From CAZYBO01 sp964645205 (lineage in GTDB: Bacteria > Pseudomonadota > Alphaproteobacteria > Rickettsiales > SXRF01): a stretch of DNA of 64,000 nt. Made by a program: the position numbers and the translations under genes. Below the pieces are notes generated by a model. The model did no database searches, was not told the DNA's origin, and saw only the letters and a program-made list of their open reading frames with translations. Location: contig CAZYBO010000003.1 of assembly GCA_964645205.1 (NCBI GenBank), positions 124,001 through 188,000 on the forward strand, written 5' to 3'. This document shows positions 26,563-33,816 of this stretch, piece by piece (the stretch's first letter is position 1; each line of letters opens with the position of its first letter).

Positions 26563-27811
26563 AGCGCAGCGCCTCCGCGGGGTCGAGTTTAGCGGCACGT
26601 CTTGCAGGGTAGATCGTAGCAAGGAACGACAGCGCGAGCGACATCAACACCACCGAAATGACTTCTGCACCATCGACTTTCGACGGCAGGTGTGAAAGAA
26701 AATACAGCTCATCAGCAAACAGCTTATGCCCCATCATCGATTCAAGCCAAAGTTGGATATTCTCGGTATTAAACGCTATTAATAGGCCGAGCAATACGCC
26801 AAAAAACGTACCCGCCACGCCGATTGATGCACCGCAGGCGAAGAATATCCGCATCACGGAACCGCGCGTTGCACCTAAAGTACGTAATATTGCTACGTCC
26901 CTACCCTTTTCACGCACGAGCATGATGAGACTAGAAATAATATTAAACGACGCCACAACGATAATCAGCATGAGGATAAGGAACATCACGTTACGCTGCA
27001 CCAGCACCGCTTGGAAAATGTGGCTATTGGACGATTTCCAGTCATAGGCGCGGATACCCCCCCCCAGTATGCGTGAAATGTCCGCAGCGATTGCGCCCGC
27101 ATCGTCAGGCGAGTTGCCGGTCACTTCGATGACGTTCACCTTATCGCCGCCGTTTTCCTTCATCTTGAAATAGGCCTGCGCTTCTTCAAACGGCATGAAC
27201 ACCATGCCGTTATCGTACGCGAACATGCCAATAGTAAACATCCCCGCCACGCGGTAAGCCTTCACGCGCGGCATCAGGCCAGCCACGGTAGCCCGGCCTT
27301 CGGGTGAGATGAGCATAATGTCGTCACCTACGCTGACTCCGAGCTTTTCCGCCATGCGGCTTCCAATCACCACGCCGTCACCTTGTTTTAATCCTTCGAT
27401 GCCTTCTGCATTGATGCTGCTTGCCAGTAGCGGTTTTACCAACACATCCTCTGCGCGAAAACCCACCGCCATCGCACCAACCGCGCGTCCTTTGTACGAT
27501 ACCATGATCTGCCCTTCCACCTTCGGAATGGCAGTATGAACCTGCGGCAGCGTTTTGATTTGTGCGATCGCGTCGTCATACGCGTCGATGCCCTGCGTAT
27601 TGGAATAAACGGTGACATGGCCTTCCAGCCCGATGATGCTTTTGATCAGCTCGCCGCGCACGCCGTTCATCACCGACAGCACCACGATCAGCGTCGCCAC
27701 GCCGAGCGCGATTCCCACCAGCGAGAACAGCGCGATGACCGAAATCAGCCCCTCCTCGCGCCGCGCGCGGAGGTAGCGGAAAGCGACCATGCGTTCAAAA
27801 GCAGATAACAT
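26555..27811 (-). CDS. lolC: Lipoprotein-releasing ABC transporter permease (LolC/E type)
   Basis: The 418-residue permease has an N-terminal membrane helix (ISVIALFSLVGIALGVATLIVV), a large periplasmic domain (about 50-270) and three C-terminal helices of the FtsX fold. Alphaproteobacteria usually have a single LolC/E-like permease, so the letter is conventional. The ATG at 27811 has GGGAG 5 bases before it. A GTG at 27817 lies inside that site. The coding strand carries a run of nine G (27057-27065), a possible slippage site. It is separated from proS by a REP-like pair. Confidence 0.92.
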   Translation of the reverse strand: MLSAFERMVAFRYLRARREEGLISVIALFSLVGIALGVATLIVVLSVMNGVRGELIKSIIGLEGHVTVYSNTQGIDAYDDAIAQIKTLPQVHTAIPKVEGQIMVSYKGRAVGAMAVGFRAEDVLVKPLLASSINAEGIEGLKQGDGVVIGSRMAEKLGVSVGDDIMLISPEGRATVAGLMPRVKAYRVAGMFTIGMFAYDNGMVFMPFEEAQAYFKMKENGGDKVNVIEVTGNSPDDAGAIAADISRILGGGIRAYDWKSSNSHIFQAVLVQRNVMFLILMLIIVVASFNIISSLIMLVREKGRDVAILRTLGATRGSVMRIFFACGASIGVAGTFFGVLLGLLIAFNTENIQLWLESMMGHKLFADELYFLSHLPSKVDGAEVISVVLMSLALSFLATIYPARRAAKLDPAEALRYE

Positions 27812-27828
27812 CTTCACTCCCTGTTTTT

Positions 27829-27908
27829 GTCATCCCGGCGCAGGCCGGGATCCACGCAAGCGCCATGCGCTATTGCAAGACATGGATCCCGGCCTGCGCC
27901 GGGATGAC
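27829..27908. repeat. Paired REP-like inverted repeat
   Basis: Perfect 26-base arms (27829-27854 and 27883-27908) are separated by 28 bases. The arm core GCGCAGGC equals that of the 2615-2700 element, while the stem bases around it differ in compensating pairs. It fills the gap between proS and lolC within the operon. Confidence 0.85.
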
Positions 27909-27912
27909 GATT

Positions 27913-29202
27913 TTATTTTCTCAACAACTCAATCACTGCATCCAGCGGCAATTCCTGCTTCTCACCTGTCTTGCGGTTCTTCAGTTCCACCACGCCTTTT
28001 TCTGCGCTCTTGGGGCCGATAGCGGCTTGCCACGGCAGGCCGATCAGATCCATGCCTGAGAATTTTACGCCTGCGCGTTCGTCGCGGTCGTCGTAGAGCG
28101 CTTCGATGCCATACCCCCCCAGGGTATCGTACAGGGACTCGCACATTTTGTCGCAGGCCGCGTCGCCACTGCGTAAATTGATGATGCCGACTTTAAACGG
28201 CGCCACAGACTCAGGCCAGATGATGCCCGCCTCGTCGTGGCTGGCTTCGATCACCGCGCCGACTAAGCGCGAGACGCCGATGCCATAGCAGCCCATTTCC
28301 AGCGTGACGGTTTCGCCTTTGTCGTTGACTGCTTTTGCGCCGAGGACTTCGGAATATTTTTTGCCGAGATAGAAAATATGGCCGACTTCGATGCCGCGCG
28401 CCTCGCGCAGGCGATCTTTGGGAATCGGGCAGCTATCGGGCTTGTGCTGCTCGTCGGCAGCGGCGTACAACCCGCGCATTTCCTCGGTGGAGAGTGTGAG
28501 TTTGCCGGTGCGGATGTCGTCGAACTGCGAGTCGTAATAGATGGCGCTTTCGCCGGTTTCGGCGATCACCTGAAACTCGTGGGAAAGATCGCCGCCGATA
28601 GCGCCCGAATCGGCGCGCACGGGCACCGCCGTCAACCCCATCCGCGCGAAAATGCGCAGATAGGTGTCGTACATCTGGTTGTAATGTTTCTTCGCGCCTT
28701 CGTAATCGATGTCGAACGAATAGCAATCCTTCATCAAAAATTCGCGGCCGCGCATCACGCCGAAACGCGGGCGGATTTCGTCGCGGAATTTCCATTGTAT
28801 CTGGTAGAGGTTGCGCGGAAGCTCGCGGTAACTCTTGATGTTGTTACGCACGATGTCGGTGATGACTTCTTCGCAAGTGGGGCTGTAGAGCAGCTCACGC
28901 TCGGCACGGTCGGGGAATTTGAGCAGCTCTTTTCCCATCACGTCGTAGCGACCGGATTCTTTCCACAGCTCGGTGGGCTGCAGCGTGGGCATCAGCACTT
29001 CCAGCGCGCCGGACTTGTCCATTTCCTCGCGCACGATAGTTTCTATGTTGCGCAGCACGCGGAGTCCCAGCGGCAGCCAGTTGTAAATCCCGGCGGCGAG
29101 CTGGCGCACCATGCCCGCGCGCAGCATCAGGCGATGTGAGGCGATCTGCGCCTCGGAGGGATTTTCTTTCAGCAGCGGGAGTGCATAATTCGACAAACGC
29201 AT
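27913..29202 (-). CDS. proS: Prolyl-tRNA synthetase, short alphaproteobacterial type
   Basis: ProS charges tRNA(Pro). The 429-residue class II synthetase shows motif 1 near AGIYNWLPLGLRVL, motif 2 near FRDEIRPRFGVMRGREF, and motif 3 near MGCYGIGVSRLVGA, plus an anticodon-binding C-terminal domain. It lacks the INS editing insertion found in the roughly 570-residue enzyme of Escherichia coli, as is usual for alphaproteobacteria. A 6-base-arm ATACCC-N5-GGGTAT repeat lies within the gene. Confidence 0.96.
   Translation of the reverse strand: MRLSNYALPLLKENPSEAQIASHRLMLRAGMVRQLAAGIYNWLPLGLRVLRNIETIVREEMDKSGALEVLMPTLQPTELWKESGRYDVMGKELLKFPDRAERELLYSPTCEEVITDIVRNNIKSYRELPRNLYQIQWKFRDEIRPRFGVMRGREFLMKDCYSFDIDYEGAKKHYNQMYDTYLRIFARMGLTAVPVRADSGAIGGDLSHEFQVIAETGESAIYYDSQFDDIRTGKLTLSTEEMRGLYAAADEQHKPDSCPIPKDRLREARGIEVGHIFYLGKKYSEVLGAKAVNDKGETVTLEMGCYGIGVSRLVGAVIEASHDEAGIIWPESVAPFKVGIINLRSGDAACDKMCESLYDTLGGYGIEALYDDRDERAGVKFSGMDLIGLPWQAAIGPKSAEKGVVELKNRKTGEKQELPLDAVIELLRK
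28111..28127. repeat. ATACCC-N5-GGGTAT inverted repeat inside proS
   Basis: Six-base arms with a 5-base spacer (CCCCA) match the 7-base-arm copies in folP and pabB except at the outermost pair. Confidence 0.55.
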
Positions 29203-29214
29203 GACGTTTTCCTT

Positions 29215-29409
29215 TTACATATTTCTCAGCGGAATCATGCCGCTTTTTAGCAATAAGGCAATAAGCACGGTGATGATGACGCTCACCAGCGTGTTTATCA
29301 GCAGCAATTTTTTCCAGCGCGGCGCAGCAGCATTACGAAACGGCAGCACCAGGAATAGCGACACGCACCACACATTGAGCAAGGTGAAAGCAGCCATCGA
29401 CCACGACAC
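29215..29409 (-). CDS. DUF1467 family small membrane protein
   Basis: This 64-residue protein has two hydrophobic helices with a short basic linker (FRNAAAPRWKK). Both the layout and the position between mce and proS are typical of DUF1467 in alphaproteobacteria. The start is probably the GTG at 29409 (MSWSMAAF), 3 bases after the mce stop. An ATG at 29397 is an alternative. Function is unknown. Confidence 0.75.
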   Translation of the reverse strand: MSWSMAAFTLLNVWCVSLFLVLPFRNAAAPRWKKLLLINTLVSVIITVLIALLLKSGMIPLRNM

Positions 29410-29412
29410 GCG

Positions 29413-29817
29413 CTACACCTGCTCCAGTTCCACCAGCGTGCCGCAGAAATCTTTCGGGTGCAAAAACAGCACCGGCTTACCATGCGCGCCGATTTTCGGT
29501 TGGCCGTCGCCGAGCACGCGCGCGCCGGATTTCACCAATTTGTCGCGGGCGGCCATGATGTCAGTCACTTCGTAACATACATGGTGGATACCGCCTGAAG
29601 TGTTTTTCGCGAGAAAAGCCGCAATCGGTGAATGCTCACCCAGGGGATGCAGCAATTCGATTTTAGTATTGGGTAGGTTGATAAATACTACGGTAACCCC
29701 ATGTTCCGGCACGGGTTGCGGTGCGGAGACATCGGCTCCCAGCGTATCGCGGTAAACGGCTGTGGCGGCCTCCAAATCGGGCACGGCGATGGCTACGTGA
29801 TTGAGTTTTCCTATCAT
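29413..29817 (-). CDS. mce: Methylmalonyl-CoA epimerase
   Basis: The 134-residue vicinal-oxygen-chelate protein interconverts the R and S forms of methylmalonyl-CoA in propionate metabolism. It begins LNHVAIAVPDLEAA with the first metal histidine, has the second metal histidine in GGIHHVCYEV near residue 75, and ends HPKDFCGTLVELEQV with the conserved glutamate. It is first of the mce-DUF1467-proS-lolC-lolD-dnaE unit. Confidence 0.93.
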   Translation of the reverse strand: MIGKLNHVAIAVPDLEAATAVYRDTLGADVSAPQPVPEHGVTVVFINLPNTKIELLHPLGEHSPIAAFLAKNTSGGIHHVCYEVTDIMAARDKLVKSGARVLGDGQPKIGAHGKPVLFLHPKDFCGTLVELEQV

Positions 29818-29844
29818 ATTGATCTTTCTACGGTTGGGGGCTGG

Positions 29845-29862
29845 CTGTCACAAAACTTTCAC
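29845..29862 (+). promoter_or_regulatory. Pho box upstream of the unknown island
   Basis: CTGTCACAAAACTTTCAC consists of two 7-base direct repeats, CTGTCAC and CTTTCAC, at an 11-base period with an A-rich spacer, the classical PhoB site. It points toward the gene at 29921 and lies in its intergenic region with mce. Confidence 0.65.
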
Positions 29863-29920
29863 TTTTTATGCCGGCTGAATAGGCTAAGATGTAGCTATAC
29901 CACTCTGTTTGCGTAAAACA

Positions 29921-30919
29921 ATGGATACCGAAGAACAACTCGAAATCAAGCGCGCTCAAAGGGATGGCCGCCCGGAAACGGATGAAGGCCCCTTCTACCA
30001 CGATGCGTGGTGGGAGTCCTACAAGGGCGGCGTAAAAGGCAAACTTGGCGGCCTGGTAATCGGCACGGCGCTCGGCATGGCGGTCGGCGCGCTCGCGGCG
30101 GCTGTTATCGGCACTGTGGGCGGCGTAGCGCTGGGCACAGGCGGTGTTGCCGCTATCATCGGGGGTTTCGCAGCAGGCGGGTTGCTTTACGGATCCCATG
30201 AGTTCAGTGAGGTTGGCAAGGTGACCGGTGCGGTTGCGGCGGCACATGAAAAGGCCGAGCACCGGATGAAAGCGTTTGAAGCCGGTAAATTCGCGGAAAT
30301 AAAGCAGGAAATCGGGGAATTAAAGGCGCTGGTCGCAGGAAAGCCTCAGGATGCCAAGACTGTAGCGGATAACAGGGCGGTCATCGAAGCGGCGAAACTC
30401 GAATCCAACCTTGAAAACCGCAGCACCCATTGCGATGAACACTGCCCGCCGGAAGGACGTAAATGGATATTCGGCAAGGTAGCAGGCATCGGTCTGCTCA
30501 TCGGCGCAGCGGCAGGCGCGCTATTAGGCATATCGGGCGCGGCTGAACATGCGCTTTCGGCGCTTAGCGGCGGCGCTGCTCCGTTATCGGAGGCTGGCAT
30601 ATTCGCAGCATCCGTCACGACGCTTGGGCTTCTTGGCGCCAGTTTCGGCGTAAATCGCGATGTATTCAGGAAGGTATTCGACAAGACCGATTTATGGTTC
30701 AGAGGGCTTACACGGCGTTCGCCGCAGATGGCGGTGGAACCGGAACCTATAAAATCCGCAGGTATAACCGTCCCGGAGGCGCCCAAAGTAGCTACTGCCG
30801 TTGGCTTTAGCAGCCCGATCGAGTATCCGCAGTCCCAGACATTCCACCGTGACCGCGTACTGGCCGCAGCGGAAAAAGCGTTGCTCAGCTTCGATCATAC
30901 CCGCGCCACCCCGCAATAG
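29921..30919 (+). CDS. Unknown membrane protein with two glycine-rich hairpins
   Basis: The 332-residue protein has a charged N-terminus (about 1-40), a long glycine-zipper membrane hairpin (about 43-92), a helical charged segment with possible coiled coil (about 100-150), the short motif HCDEHCPPEGRKW (about 166), a second membrane hairpin (about 182-250), and a soluble C-terminal tail with Pro and Arg. I recognise no family. The ATG at 29921 is preferred over an upstream TTG. A Pho box precedes it. It is the first gene of the opposite-strand island between mce and rnj. Confidence 0.8.
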   Translation: MDTEEQLEIKRAQRDGRPETDEGPFYHDAWWESYKGGVKGKLGGLVIGTALGMAVGALAAAVIGTVGGVALGTGGVAAIIGGFAAGGLLYGSHEFSEVGKVTGAVAAAHEKAEHRMKAFEAGKFAEIKQEIGELKALVAGKPQDAKTVADNRAVIEAAKLESNLENRSTHCDEHCPPEGRKWIFGKVAGIGLLIGAAAGALLGISGAAEHALSALSGGAAPLSEAGIFAASVTTLGLLGASFGVNRDVFRKVFDKTDLWFRGLTRRSPQMAVEPEPIKSAGITVPEAPKVATAVGFSSPIEYPQSQTFHRDRVLAAAEKALLSFDHTRATPQ

Positions 30920-30970
30920 CTGACATAAAACTGTCATATTCCCCTTTAAGCTGTCATTAAATATTAATAT
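30920..30970 (+). promoter_or_regulatory. Pho box array and promoter for the 31.0-33.8 kb genes
   Basis: CTGACATAAAACTGTCAT (30920-30937) is a near-perfect PhoB site with an 11-base repeat period, and a third CTGTCAT follows at 30951-30957, 20 bases after the second. A TAATAT -10-like hexamer lies at 30965-30970. The order and spacing look like a Pho-regulated promoter driving the operon that starts at 31033. Confidence 0.72.
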
Positions 30971-31032
30971 TACTGGCACCTGCCTTATGCTAGACTTTAG
31001 GCTGGAAATAGTGGCATGAACGCGGAAATAGC

Positions 31033-31626
31033 ATGGAAACCGGAGCTAAAGAGCTAAAAGACCTACAGTCGCTGGCGTATCGCAAGCCACGCCTGAGCAT
31101 GGTCGATGCGCTTGATGAAAAGGTCAAGGACGGCGCTGCACGCGCTGGGGTTCGCGTATGGCAAGGTGCGTTGCGGGTTGCCGCCAGCGGTTTCGGCAAG
31201 GGTGCAATGTGGGCAATTGGTGCGATGCTGCTAGCGGGTGCCGTATTTGGTATTACCATCCCCGCCGCTACGATTGAGCAGGGTGTTGCAATGGGTGTGG
31301 GCGCTGCTGCGCATGCCATGCTTTCCAGTTGGTTAGGGCTGCTGCCGGTAGCATTGGGCGGTGTGCTCGGCGCCGTAAGCGATGTCCGCAAGCGCCAGAA
31401 TGAAATTTCAGCGGACATGGCCGAGGCGCAGGCACGCGACTATGCACTCGCCCGCCAGCAAGCCGCGCAGGAACCCACGCCGCAGCCTGACATGGCGCTT
31501 CCTCAAGCCGAACGCTCGCCGCAATTTATCCATATGGAATGCAACCCCACCACCGTCATAAGCCACGCGCAGCGCGAAGAACAGCGCCGCGTCAATACGC
31601 CCTCGTCGCCGGAGGTGACGCCGTAG
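31033..31626 (+). CDS. Unknown membrane-hairpin protein
   Basis: The 197-residue protein has a basic amphipathic N-terminus (about 1-50), a hydrophobic Ala/Gly-rich hairpin (about 54-115), and a charged helical tail (VRKRQNEISADMAEAQARDY and following) ending in a Pro-rich segment. The hairpin-plus-charged-tail design repeats in several island proteins. It is first of six tightly packed genes behind the Pho box array and overlaps the next start by one base. Confidence 0.78.
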   Translation: METGAKELKDLQSLAYRKPRLSMVDALDEKVKDGAARAGVRVWQGALRVAASGFGKGAMWAIGAMLLAGAVFGITIPAATIEQGVAMGVGAAAHAMLSSWLGLLPVALGGVLGAVSDVRKRQNEISADMAEAQARDYALARQQAAQEPTPQPDMALPQAERSPQFIHMECNPTTVISHAQREEQRRVNTPSSPEVTP

Positions 31627-32081
31627 TGGATCTGAAAAAACCGCTTTCCCTTTTTGAAAAAGCCGTCGCCGGGGTAAAGGGCTTCGTGAAAACCGCTGTC
31701 GATTATTTGCCGCGCGGCATCGTGTTCGACGCCCTACTGTTCGGTGGACTCATCTTTGCCGCCAGCATGATCCCGGCAGTTGCCGCGTTCAATCCGCTGG
31801 GCGTCATGTCTGCCGCAGGCGGAGTAAATTGGGGCGGCGTAGTCAAGCATGCCATGGCGAGCCTCGCCATCGGCGGCGCGTTGTCGGGCGTTGTGGGCGC
31901 GGTGCGACAGATAGGTGCAGAAACCAGCCACCGCGATACCGAGATCATGTCGCAGGCACACGAACTGCAACGCTACCGCAATCAGGCGCCGCACCGCGAG
32001 CATGTACGCGAATACGAAGACATTACTCCGCCGGGCAACCTCCCGCGCGGCGCGCAACCTATTAAAGCACCACCGAGGTAG
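31626..32081 (+). CDS. Unknown membrane-hairpin protein
   Basis: The 151-residue protein starts at GTG 31626, sharing the last base of the preceding stop, with GGAGG 10 bases before. An amphipathic N-terminus (LFEKAVAGVKGFVKTAVDYLP) precedes a membrane hairpin (about 36-95, AASMIPAVAAFNPLG to GGALSGVVGAV) and a charged tail with His and Arg. It resembles its upstream neighbour in design. Longer upstream starts would only overlap that neighbour. Confidence 0.72.
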   Translation: MDLKKPLSLFEKAVAGVKGFVKTAVDYLPRGIVFDALLFGGLIFAASMIPAVAAFNPLGVMSAAGGVNWGGVVKHAMASLAIGGALSGVVGAVRQIGAETSHRDTEIMSQAHELQRYRNQAPHREHVREYEDITPPGNLPRGAQPIKAPPR

Positions 32082-32084
32082 ATC

Positions 32085-32537
32085 ATGCCTAAAAAACCCC
32101 TCCTCCTCATCGTCGCCGACGCCCCGCTTGCCGCGCAATGCAGCGCCAAAGTCGGCGGCATGTTCGAATGCCACTCGGCGGAAACCGTCGAAGGCGCGAT
32201 TGCGTTCCTGAAAGAGCACGGCCCGGAAACCCGGCTGTTGGTGCAGGAAAACCTGCCGGTCGTCACGCAGGACGGTATGCCCATCGCACTCACCAACGCC
32301 AATCCTTTCGAGTTAGGTATGGGCCTCATCAGGCACGCGCGCGGGGAAAACGCGCACGGGGAAAAACTGATCAACGATACCACGCCCGCGTTTTTCATGA
32401 CGCGCGACATCGACTCATTCCCCGGGGAAATACCGGGCGTTCACGTGCTGCCCATGGAAAAAGACTTCAACATGATCGCAGCCATGCAGCCCGCCCATTA
32501 CCGCCCCGTAGAAGCAAACACTCAAGTAAAAAGGTAA
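32085..32537 (+). CDS. Soluble protein resembling a degenerate receiver domain
   Basis: The 150-residue protein opens with a hydrophobic strand and acidic turn (PLLLIVADAP), then a helix (ETVEGAIAFLKEHG), a second core strand (TRLLVQENLP), a strand ending in Thr-Arg-Asp (AFFMTRD) and a late strand (VHVLPMEKDF). This order fits the alpha/beta fold of response-regulator receivers, but the place of the phospho-acceptor Asp holds Gln-Glu-Asn. The assignment is by eye and needs structure prediction. It lies 3 bases after the previous stop. Confidence 0.68.
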   Translation: MPKKPLLLIVADAPLAAQCSAKVGGMFECHSAETVEGAIAFLKEHGPETRLLVQENLPVVTQDGMPIALTNANPFELGMGLIRHARGENAHGEKLINDTTPAFFMTRDIDSFPGEIPGVHVLPMEKDFNMIAAMQPAHYRPVEANTQVKR

Positions 32538-32544
32538 TCATTTT

Positions 32545-32940
32545 ATGGCAACCGACACCATGCAAAGACCCTCATTTTTCGAATCCGTGAAAGAAGGCGC
32601 AAAAGGCTGGATAAAAGGCGCACTTGCAGGCGGCTCGGTAGGCGCGGTCACGGGCGGCATCATCGGGTTTCTGGTGACGCTGGGCAATCCGTTCGGCGCG
32701 CTGGCCGGAGCGGTCGCACTCGGCGGGCTGTTCTCCACCATCGGCGCCACGGCGGGAACCGTCACCGGCGTGGTGAGAAGCCGCGAAGCGAGAATTCCCT
32801 CGACGCAGGATATGCTCAACCTCGCCAACATCACCTACGCGCAGGGCGTCGCCACCGGCCAGCAGTTGGAACAGGCCAAAGGCGGCTACGCAGACAAAAT
32901 CGCCGCAGAACGCAATAATCCCTCACAGAAAACACGATAG
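32545..32940 (+). CDS. Unknown glycine-zipper membrane protein
   Basis: The 131-residue protein has an amphipathic start (FFESVKEGAKGWIKG), a glycine-zipper hairpin (about 25-75, with GAVTGGI and LVTLG), then a charged tail (VVRSREARIPSTQDM and on). The GAVTGGI and LVTLG pieces recur in the protein at 61483-61926, suggesting the two are paralogues. Its function is unknown. Confidence 0.75.
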   Translation: MATDTMQRPSFFESVKEGAKGWIKGALAGGSVGAVTGGIIGFLVTLGNPFGALAGAVALGGLFSTIGATAGTVTGVVRSREARIPSTQDMLNLANITYAQGVATGQQLEQAKGGYADKIAAERNNPSQKTR

Positions 32941-32951
32941 GAACGATTCCC

Positions 32952-33455
32952 ATGTCCCACGGCAAGATCATCACCTCCGCAAGCTCCCACGCTGCGGCCG
33001 TTAAGCCAACACTTAAAGACAAGCGCGTGCTGTTCCTGGCTTCGGGAATGGGCAGCGATTATTACGCCCGGGCGCTTACTGAGCGCGGCGCAAACGTCAC
33101 GGAAACAGCTAATAACAGCGGGGGCTTACCGCAAGGGCAGGCAGACGAAGCCATCGAACTGCTTAATGCGATGACACCGCCGGCGGCGGTCGTCATTTTT
33201 ATGCCTGCCATGAAAATTTTAGAAGGCTCGTTTGAGCAGGACCCCACCATGCGCGTGGCAGCAGCCGCCAAAAAATTAGGTATCCCGACTATGGTTATTG
33301 ATTCGGCGTATAAGGAAAAATTTTCGGAAGCCGAATCGCTTGCTATGAAGAATGCTGGCATTACACTTATTCCCAACATAGACGCACTACCTTTCAAGGC
33401 CGCCGACCAGCTTGCTTCCATCATCCATGAGCAGGGCAGAGCCATAAAAATATAG
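32952..33455 (+). CDS. Soluble alpha/beta protein resembling a receiver domain
   Basis: The 167-residue protein shows alternating strands and helices: KRVLFLASGMG, AVVIFMPAMKILEG, PTMVIDSAYK and ITLIPNIDALP. The VVIFMPAM stretch resembles the end of receiver strand 3 plus loop, but lacks the aspartate that would be phosphorylated. It is similar in plan to the next gene (KRIYLIDANG, IVVLLMPEGVD, NLVVLSS), so the two are probably diverged duplicates. Its binding partner is unknown. Confidence 0.7.
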   Translation: MSHGKIITSASSHAAAVKPTLKDKRVLFLASGMGSDYYARALTERGANVTETANNSGGLPQGQADEAIELLNAMTPPAAVVIFMPAMKILEGSFEQDPTMRVAAAAKKLGIPTMVIDSAYKEKFSEAESLAMKNAGITLIPNIDALPFKAADQLASIIHEQGRAIKI

Positions 33456-33462
33456 CTCGCAT

Positions 33463-33816
33463 ATGACAAAACTCCCGCTACTTAATAAACGCATCTACCT
33501 GATCGACGCCAATGGCCGCAGTGCGTATAAGAACGCGCTGCTCGCAGGCGGCGCAACCATTTTCAAAGCTGAGGAAAGCCAGGCTGAACTTCAAAAGCTG
33601 GCCATGATGAAAAATATTGCGAACATCGTGGTGCTGCTCATGCCCGAAGGCGTCGATACGCTTCCCCCGCCTGGCAGTTTCGTTCATGCGCTGATAGAAG
33701 TCGCGCAAAAAGCAAAGATACCGAATCTGGTCGTGCTCTCTTCTACACCGCCCGAACAAGTGCCGGGTTTGGTCGCGCAGGCCATCGCAGAAAATGAAAA
33801 AGGGACGCCTCGCTAA
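33463..33816 (+). CDS. Soluble alpha/beta protein, probable paralogue of the preceding gene
   Basis: The 117-residue protein consists of strands KRIYLIDANG, GATIFKA, IVVLLMPEGVD and NLVVLSSTPP separated by helices. It lacks the N-terminal tail of its neighbour. No catalytic residues are evident. It is the last gene of the island and its final bases overlap the convergent rnj gene by 4. Confidence 0.7.
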   Translation: MTKLPLLNKRIYLIDANGRSAYKNALLAGGATIFKAEESQAELQKLAMMKNIANIVVLLMPEGVDTLPPPGSFVHALIEVAQKAKIPNLVVLSSTPPEQVPGLVAQAIAENEKGTPR

